Shown here piece by piece: positions 57,901 to 64,000 of a stretch of 64,000 nucleotides of DNA. Positions within the stretch are counted from its first letter, which is position 1. Each line of letters starts with the position of its first letter. Made by a program: the position numbers and the translations under genes. Source of the stretch: Plasmopara viticola (taxonomy: Eukaryota > Oomycota > Peronosporomycetes > Peronosporales > Peronosporaceae); assembly GCA_001695595.3 (NCBI GenBank), contig MBPM02000012.1, positions 496,001 to 560,000 of the forward strand, read 5' to 3'. A model generated the notes under the pieces. That model ran no database searches. It was not told the origin of the DNA and saw only the letters and a list, made by a program, of their open reading frames with translations.

Positions 57901-58979
57901 GTCAGGAAAATGCGGCTTTCCGGCTATTGTACCCGACGCATTGTTTGCTTCTTGTTCCAGATGACGCATGACGAACACAAAAACTTCACACTCATACTAT
58001 GCTCTCCCAGCTTGCCAACTGACAGCAACCTTCTGTCGAGTCCGGGAATGTGTGGAACTTCGACCATGGGAATGCCCATTCCGTCAAAACCAGTCCGTTT
58101 CACCGTGCCGGCTCCTTTGACGAGCAACTTCTTCCCGTTTGCAATCGTAACTTCGATGCTAGCTTTTGGGTAATCAAACAAGTCCTTCCTGTGAGGAAAC
58201 ATGTGGTAAGTTGTTCCACTGTCGATCAGCCACTCTGATGACTTTCCTTCACCAAAAGCAAACACCGTATCGTCGCTGTTGAAACTTAAACCCTTTAACC
58301 GGCCGGGCAGTTCCGCTTCATTGGTCACAGTCCGTTAGTGCGCGGACGACCACCCTTTCGTTCATTGTCCCGTCCACCTTTGAATTTTCAAGCATTTCCA
58401 TTTGTGCGAAACGCTTTCTCCGTAGCTTCTTTCTTCTGCACTTTCTTTGAATCTTTGAGCAGCTTCTTCTTGACTTTAATCAACGTAATGTCCCTCGCAT
58501 TCTCCACAATCGACGAAAGAAGTCGTACGCCGAAGGTAAAGTGCTAAGAAGTACCACCAGCTGGCGTGAATCATCAATTGGCTCTATCGTAGTCTGAAGT
58601 CCCACCAGTAGCTCGTCAAAAGTGTCCAGAAGTTCTGCATTGTTTGTTTCACTTTCCATCTTGAACTCGTGTAGTCGACGAGTCATCACCACACGACTAT
58701 GAAGAGTCGAGCATTTGTAGAAATTGTGGAGGGTTCCCCACGCCTCCACAGCGCGCGTAGCCGACCGGATCTTGGTATGGTTCCGGAATCCAACGCCTTG
58801 AGCGATGATGCCTAGCGCCTTGGTATCATAACCAGCCACGCCTCCGTGACGTCGCTCTCTTTCTTGACGGCCATGATGTGTCTCAAGAGACCCTTTCGCG
58901 CCAGGGTCATCCTCATGTTAAACTCCCAGTGGCAATGATTACCACATTTTAGGAGGACTTTGGTGCGCTTGTTAGCCAT
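54912..58979 (-). pseudogene. Copia-3 gag-pol, degenerate
   Basis: Same order as Copia-1, from the ATG at 58977-58979. Gag around 58340-58839. The protease block WLIDSGTTYHM is intact (58190-58240), unlike Copia-1. Integrase pieces span 57343-57978. Reverse transcriptase debris lies around 55690-56530, with its catalytic aspartate region altered near 55900. RNase H (ALSSAEAEFMALSLCTQK) spans 55225-55596, with its C-terminal part frame-shifted to 54912. Stops and shifts are scattered and only partly shared with Copia-1. Confidence 0.88.
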
Positions 58980-59028
58980 AGTGGGCGAGACGTTGCTTGT
59001 GAGAGAAGGCTTGTTGCGGCTGTTAATC

Positions 59029-59174
59029 TGTTGAGTAGAAAGCAAAAACCGAAGTGAATTTGTGTATCTAGGCCAATGAACGGTTTCCATTATGTAACCA
59101 CTTACTGTGATGTATTCGTAAATGTGTGACGCCATCCGCCTGTTCAACTTGCATTCAGCGGTGTAATGTCAACA
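59029..59174 (-). repeat. 5' LTR of Copia-3
   Basis: 146 bp, TGTTGAGTAG to GTCAACA in plus coordinates. Confidence 0.92.
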
Positions 59175-59917
59175 AAGGTAAAGAAGACTGACGTAAATTT
59201 GTGGTAGTCCACGGTATTGCGTTGAGGCACAATTACCCGTAGACAATCAAGAAGAAATGACTTGACAATGTGACGCCTTGTCGAGAACAAATCAATGATA
59301 ATTGCGTGATACTCTTGGAAACTGCGCTACCCACATTTATCGTTTCCTTCACTGGCCGATGTACTGCAATATATGTGTTTGAATATAATAGGTCACGACC
59401 GAAGCAAAAAAAATATGTTTAAATGCAGAAGCGATAGTAGCGCATTCACCTGCATAGTGCATGTCCTGTATTGTTGTCAGAGAAGGCAGCTCTTCGTGCG
59501 GTGAATCAAATGCAGCGTCATCGATGTGATAACATCGTTTTTCGCGGAAGAAACTAATGGAACTCCTACACAGCAAACTTAGGATTATTTCTGAATTTCG
59601 AGCGCAAACATTTTTGCGCCGTGTTTGACTATTTATAAACAGTCCAAGCGCTTTACACGCGAAGCGTCACCCGTGCAATAAGGGACATTGAATCGCTGAA
59701 AAAGAGCTACTTTGCTATAGAAGGTTGGGTGGTGCAAAATGGTGTCCACCGTGTTAAAGCTGGGATGGGAGTTTGTATGTGTATATTTATTTCCGTCTTT
59801 CCTCGAGGTCTTTCTTCCTATCGGGATCGTATTACTAGGTTAGTAAGGCCAAGTCGAAATATTTGTTTCTTATTGAATCGAAATACGACTGAGCCACCAC
59901 AGTATTTCGGGGTACCG
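59175..59917. other. PME unit C middle spacer
   Basis: Non-coding, similar to 44529-45261. The AT palindrome has one change here (about 59627-59644). Confidence 0.55.
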
Positions 59918-60230
59918 ACCCTGTGGCTCGAGCGGTTAGCCGTTCGACCCAGACCGGGAGGTACCTTGTTCGTACCCATAGGATCCGAATTAAGGAAGCC
60001 GGAGATAGGTCACTAAAGCGGACGAGCCATCACACCCGAGTGTGTGACCGCCCTACCAACTCGCGCCCGATTGGGGAATAAATGAGTTGCGCTGGGGACG
60101 CCCCACTGACCGAAAAAGCCCCATAGTAATGAGAATACGGGATCCGGTCTCAATATGGGTCGGATTGCTATCAGCATCCCGCGATAGAGACAGCTTAGTC
60201 CTAGAGCGTGGCTTCCCAAAGCTTAAATCT
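59918..60230 (+). mobile_element. tRNA-derived SINE, copy 3
   Basis: Same element and same position in the unit as the SINE at 45262-45570, so inherited by duplication and not an independent insertion. The flanking duplication is further eroded. Confidence 0.72.
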
Positions 60231-60294
60231 TAGTACCTACGGGTCTTATCCATTCCAACACCCGCCTTTACAGGACGAAATTCATATAGTTAGC

Positions 60295-60370
60295 GATCTA
60301 GGCAGGAAGCTAATCGAAATCAGTGATTTGGGCAGGAAGCTAATCAAGATCAGTAATCTGGGCGAAATAA
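60295..60370 (+). repeat. 30-bp tandem repeat
   Basis: Counterpart of 45635-45709, two full units and a partial one. Confidence 0.78.
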
Positions 60371-61023
60371 CAAATATCGTGCTGTTAATATGCTGGGCTG
60401 TTGAATAGCTGTTTGAGCCGAAGAAAAGCCAGCGACATTAAATATACAGCACAGATCAAAATTTTTATCTAGTGCGCTGAAAGTGTTTCTGGGCGATCAA
60501 AATGCAACTTCTCACGTATCCACAACACGATTACGATCTCTAAGTGCCGCGTCAACTTTATCCATACTCAAAACGCTTGTCTTTTTGCATTTTGCGGTGT
60601 GCTATATATACTGGCTCTGCAAATATTGGTAGTGGTAAGGCTATAGCACAAAAATAGAATTAAGAGGGCTCAATATAAATTATGTTCCAGATAAGCCTTG
60701 CTGAAAAGCGTGCGCTATCATAGTAGGTTTTATGCGCAGTTTTGCTTGTGAAAATCCTGACGTTATTAATGACACATTTAAAATCATTAGAGGCTAACAT
60801 CATTACGAGTATCACGGCTAATTCCACCGTTTGCGCAAGTTTGTGTGACTCGGAAGAGCAATAGACTTACTGTTGTTGATTGGCTAGCTTGCATGGTGTG
60901 ATTTCTTGTAATTTTTCTTATGTTAAACCTTGAGTTTCTAATGAGCCACGCATGAACTAACATCTATCTGGTTGGAAATTAACTAGACGATTGTAATTAA
61001 TAATTATTTTACACAAGAAGTAA
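60371..61023. other. PME unit C distal spacer, left part
   Basis: Non-coding and collinear with 45710-46350. Ends with ACAAGAAGTAA (61013-61023), the left target duplication of the LINE. Confidence 0.55.
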
Positions 61024-62158
61024 TTTTCGGAAAAGGTTGGGGTGACGCCCTCCTTCCAAGCGCGGGGCTTAATGCTCGCGCGCTTCGGGCAGGTGCTCTC
61101 GGGCATCTGCAGGTCTCTATCGAGTTTCACCCTCGACGCGACGGTCTCCAGCACCAGGCCAAACTCCCTTCCACGCCCTTAACCGCGCCAACCGCATCCG
61201 GATTGGCTCCTTTAATGTGAATTCTCTACGCAAGAAGCACGAAACACTCCCCGAAGATCTCCGGCGCTACCGCGTCGATATCCTTGGCCTCCGAGAAACC
61301 AAGATCTACGATAGAGGTGAGCACCGCATTGATGACTTCCTTCTAACCCTGAAAAAAAAAAAAAAAAGCCAAGACCGAAGTCACCGAAATCCGCCGCCAC
61401 TGCAACCCGTCGGGCGCCACTCGACACGCCCGATCCCGAGAAGAAACCTGGCACCACACTAAGAAGCTCGGAACACTCCTCGGCGATATTAAAGATCTAT
61501 CCCGACGCAAGTCCCTGGCCACCCTCGCGCTCCACCGCCTCTGGTCCGTCTGGCTCCGCCCCACGTTCATCTCACCCAAGACACGCATTCGATTGTACAA
61601 CACCTACGTTCTACCGATTCTGCTGTACAACTGGGCTCTTACCAAGTCAGAGCTCCACGGCCTCGAGAGTTTCCATCGCCGCCAGCTTCGCTACGCTCTT
61701 GGCTATCGCTACCCCCGACCCATTTCGAATGCAAGACTCTGCGACCTCTGTGATGAGCCACCGCTGAGACTACGACTGACACAAGCTCGCTGGCGCCTGT
61801 TTGGCCATGTACTTCGCCGCTATCCCGACATTCCAGCTAACCTCCAGATGCGTGCCTACTTCTTCTCCACCGCAGCAAAATGGCGCGGACGTCCCCGCAC
61901 CACGCTCCTCTCGACACTCGACCACAATCTTGTTTCCCGTGGCTCCGGCTTTCGACTCCGGATAGCACAAGACCTCGAAGTGGTACGTACCCTTGCACAA
62001 GACCGAAAGAAATGGAAGACCCATTCGACCTCGGTGCTGGATGCACTGCCCGCCGAACGAGACTCGACGTATGCGGACACCACTCTATGCCGTGGACTAG
62101 CCAGACTGAGCCTAGCACGTGCATACCTTGGCAACGCGATAACGTAATACATTACATT
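61024..62158 (+). mobile_element. Internally deleted LINE (non-LTR retrotransposon)
   Basis: A 1135-bp copy bounded by a perfect 11-bp target-site duplication, ACAAGAAGTAA at 61013-61023 and 62159-62169. Unit B shows the empty site near 46347-46370. The 5' part encodes the start of an AP-type endonuclease (IGSFNVNSLRKK, DILGLRETKIYD; about 61197-61310), interrupted by a 16-A run at 61352-61367. The 3' part encodes the end of the reverse-transcriptase protein (LPILLYNWALTKSELHGLE, RWRLFGHVLRRYPDIPANL; 61593-62147). Most of the reverse transcriptase is missing. The tail is an ATTAC repeat. It shares its 5' and 3' ends with the two short elements at 629-956 and 37999-38325. Confidence 0.9.
61593..62147 (+). 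pseudogene. LINE ORF2 C-terminal fragment
   Basis: An open frame of 184 codons covering only the region after the reverse-transcriptase core. The catalytic YxDD block and upstream domains are deleted, so no active enzyme is encoded. Confidence 0.85.
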
Positions 62159-62364
62159 ACAAGAAGTAAGTGACTATTTGACCTATTTGGCCAAAATGCG
62201 AACACGTGAGCGAGTCCACACAAAACAATTTTGCTCGGCTTGAAAGTACGTAGATGCGGAATGATAATGTAGTTTTTGCTGACGAGGTATAAATGTTGCC
62301 TGCGCATTGTGTGCTGCAAGCGGAATGGGCAAGATCTGTCGTTGCGCTGTCACCTTCCCATTTC

Positions 62365-63172
62365 TTTGTTTCCTTTTGAAGTACACATTGGCCACATGTG
62401 CATGTTTACTTCTGGATGGTCCGGGTTGATCATCTCAAATTTCACGGCTTTATGTACACTCGTGGGTTTGAAAATTATAGAAGGTCAATGGACTCACATA
62501 GTACGAGCTCTTAGGCTTAGTAATGTTAGTTGATAAAGTCGTGAACGGTTGGTGCGGTACGCCTTGCTCGAATAAACTGTTTTACAATACCCTTATTTTT
62601 TGAAGATCTTAGGCTTAAAGCTTCTTATTGGCCACGCTTCCTATAGATGAACTATCACCTACAAATATATTCTAGAGCCTTTTCTTCATTATGTATCAAG
62701 CGGTCGAATGATGAGCATGAGGTTCCAGATCTTGAGAGCGAGAAATCTTAAAAATGCACATGAAATCTTTTTTCAATAGCGAAATAGTCTCTTTCTTAAT
62801 CATGTACTACCAAAGGAGCAAAGGGTTCCTATTGCAGAGCCAGTTAAGCGCAACACAAAACACAATCGTGCTGATAATCAACGCGGCGAACAAAAACCTT
62901 AATCGTATCGTAAGTGGATTTCGCTTGGCCCAGCATCGAGTTTAGTGCGCTGGAATTCGTTTTTAAGCGCCCCTCTATTTTGCGGGAATTAAGTGCGTAG
63001 CTACCGCAAAGTCGGTTTCTCAGACCAAAGCAACAATAATCTGTGCGTAGTGTAGAAGGGCTTCGTGACAAATCACACAACTTCTTCGCTAGCCCCTCAG
63101 CGGCGTAGCCCGCTTTGGGCATACCAAGTATCATTCCAAATATTGCACTCCGAAGTTTTATAATACGAGGTC
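62365..63172. repeat. Spacer segment, counterpart of the inverted copy
   Basis: Reverse complement of 46556-47352 and collinear with 36540-37040. No gene is supported in it. Confidence 0.8.
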
Positions 63173-63455
63173 TCTGAATTGACACGCTGGTCGTTGCTCC
63201 ATAAGTAATAACATGTGCTTTTTGGTCCCTTTTAGTAGTGAATCAGTTTTCATAGGCTACTTCATCATCATTTTTTATGCCTTTGCCAGTACAAGGGGCA
63301 ATACATTTGCATATTGCCAAAAATCTGTTTTTTTACGGGTGTTATTTGATTCAAGATACGTATCAGATATGTATGACAATTCGATGAAAATACCTCTGTA
63401 TATTCACGTGCGTACTCCATCCTACGAAGTCAAGTCTCCTTAATCAAGAACTATC
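63173..63455. other. 3' flank of PME D
   Basis: Non-coding and nearly identical to 47370-47650 beside PME C. Contains the shared block GAAAATACCTCTGTATATTC about 70 bp downstream of each PME stop codon in units B, C and D. Confidence 0.55.
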
Positions 63456-64000
63456 CTACATGTAGTTCGCATCGTAAAAGAAAGCGTTGTAATCTCCTAA
63501 GATATCTTTCATATCCACAGGTGCGTCTAATTGATCGCTAAAAGACACGCGTTTGTCGGTAGTTGCACCGGGACCGTCGTTCTTGAACTCTTTGAAGTAG
63601 ACGTTTGACGTCGACTCGTTATTCCACGTTGACCACCCTTCCGGTGCCACAACGTCTTCCAAGTAGCTGTTCTGAAACACACAGCGAGCGTACTGTCTCC
63701 ACGGACGACCCAAGGAAGACAGGCCCTTGCCATGTACATACGCCTTGTTAAACACATATTCGGACACAGGGTTAGGACTATCGTTGCCATTGGCAGTGAT
63801 CCAACCATCACCGACAACCTCGAGGTCGCACTTTTCGAACCAGGCCATGGCCTTATGACCGAAAATAAAGTCGACGGCCCCACTGATGTGCGATTTAGCA
63901 ACCAGTACACGGCCACTATTGGCAGCAAAAGTGTCCTGGTACCCCGTGAAACTGCAACTGTAGAAGCCGTGTTCTTTGCCTCCCGCAAAGACTGCCACAC
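63456..64000 (-). CDS. Pectin methylesterase D (CE8), partial at window edge
   Basis: The C-terminal 181 codons or so of a fourth pectin methylesterase; the N-terminal part lies beyond the window. It has GYQDTF (acid/base Asp kept), GAVDFIFG (nucleophile Asp) and LGRPW (Arg). It differs from PME C at only a few positions over the shared length (for example PNPVSEYVF against PTPESEFVF), so C and D are the most recent pair. The stop is at 63456-63458. Confidence 0.93.
   Translation of the reverse strand, partial: VAVFAGGKEHGFYSCSFTGYQDTFAANSGRVLVAKSHISGAVDFIFGHKAMAWFEKCDLEVVGDGWITANGNDSPNPVSEYVFNKAYVHGKGLSSLGRPWRQYARCVFQNSYLEDVVAPEGWSTWNNESTSNVYFKEFKNDGPGATTDKRVSFSDQLDAPVDMKDILGDYNAFFYDANYM

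Larger units (their letters stand above)
50112..59174 (-). mobile_element. Ty1/Copia retrotransposon Copia-3, split by Copia-2
   Basis: Paralogue of Copia-1 at the same position of the repeat unit. Its 3' LTR is in two parts, 50112-50200 and 54850-54906, because Copia-2 inserted into it. The 5' LTR is 59029-59174 (146 bp). Target duplication GAGGT (50107-50111) and AAGGT (59175-59179, one change). Without the nested element it is about 4.4 kb, as is Copia-1. Confidence 0.93.

Noticed and set aside
1..64000. CRISPR arrays, bacterial operons, phage or rRNA genes
   Set aside because: I saw no spaced short repeats of that type, no rRNA-like sequence, and the gene content and introns are eukaryotic.

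Overview
The window looks like a gene-poor, transposon-rich stretch of an oomycete genome (Phytophthora / downy-mildew lineage; I cannot name the species). The evidence is an AA17-type lytic polysaccharide monooxygenase (a family known from oomycetes), a cluster of secreted CE8 pectin methylesterases, TKL-type receptor-like kinases, a secreted LWY-type effector with an acidic DDEAR motif, initiator elements of the oomycete type just upstream of several start codons, and short GT-AG introns.

Layout. 1-9.5 kb is the gene-rich end, with all genes on the minus strand: an AA17 LPMO (2029-2994), a decayed AA17 paralogue (3399-3885), two tandem single-pass receptor-like kinases that both lack catalytic aspartates (4706-6166, 6505-8499), and two small two-exon genes for single-TM proteins (8786-9057, 9266-9527). 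9.5-20 kb is mostly decayed DNA with a tRNA-derived SINE (12814-13134, 13-bp target duplication) and a Ty3/Gypsy relic. 20.3-25 kb holds an inverted pair of LWY effectors: a degenerate copy (about 20311-22080, plus) and an intact 570-codon gene (23232-24944, minus). 25.6-32 kb holds two more Gypsy relics.

33.2-64 kb is a tandem array of four pectin methylesterase units, all minus strand: A (33228-34238, intact frame but catalytic Asp replaced by Asn), B (37331-38671, pseudogene split by a LINE-derived insertion), C (47651-48658, intact with Asp) and D (63456 to beyond the window edge). The unit is about 4-5 kb without transposons and has been inflated by three Ty1/Copia elements, two SINEs and one LINE. 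The transposons date the array: unit A keeps the empty site of a Copia insertion that units B and C share with the same GAGGT target duplication, and a second Copia has since inserted into an LTR of the copy in unit C.

Functionally, the LPMO and the methylesterases are both predicted to be secreted enzymes acting on plant pectin, and the LWY protein is a predicted secreted host-directed effector. The receptor-like pseudokinases would sit at the cell surface. Everything else is mobile DNA or unassigned.
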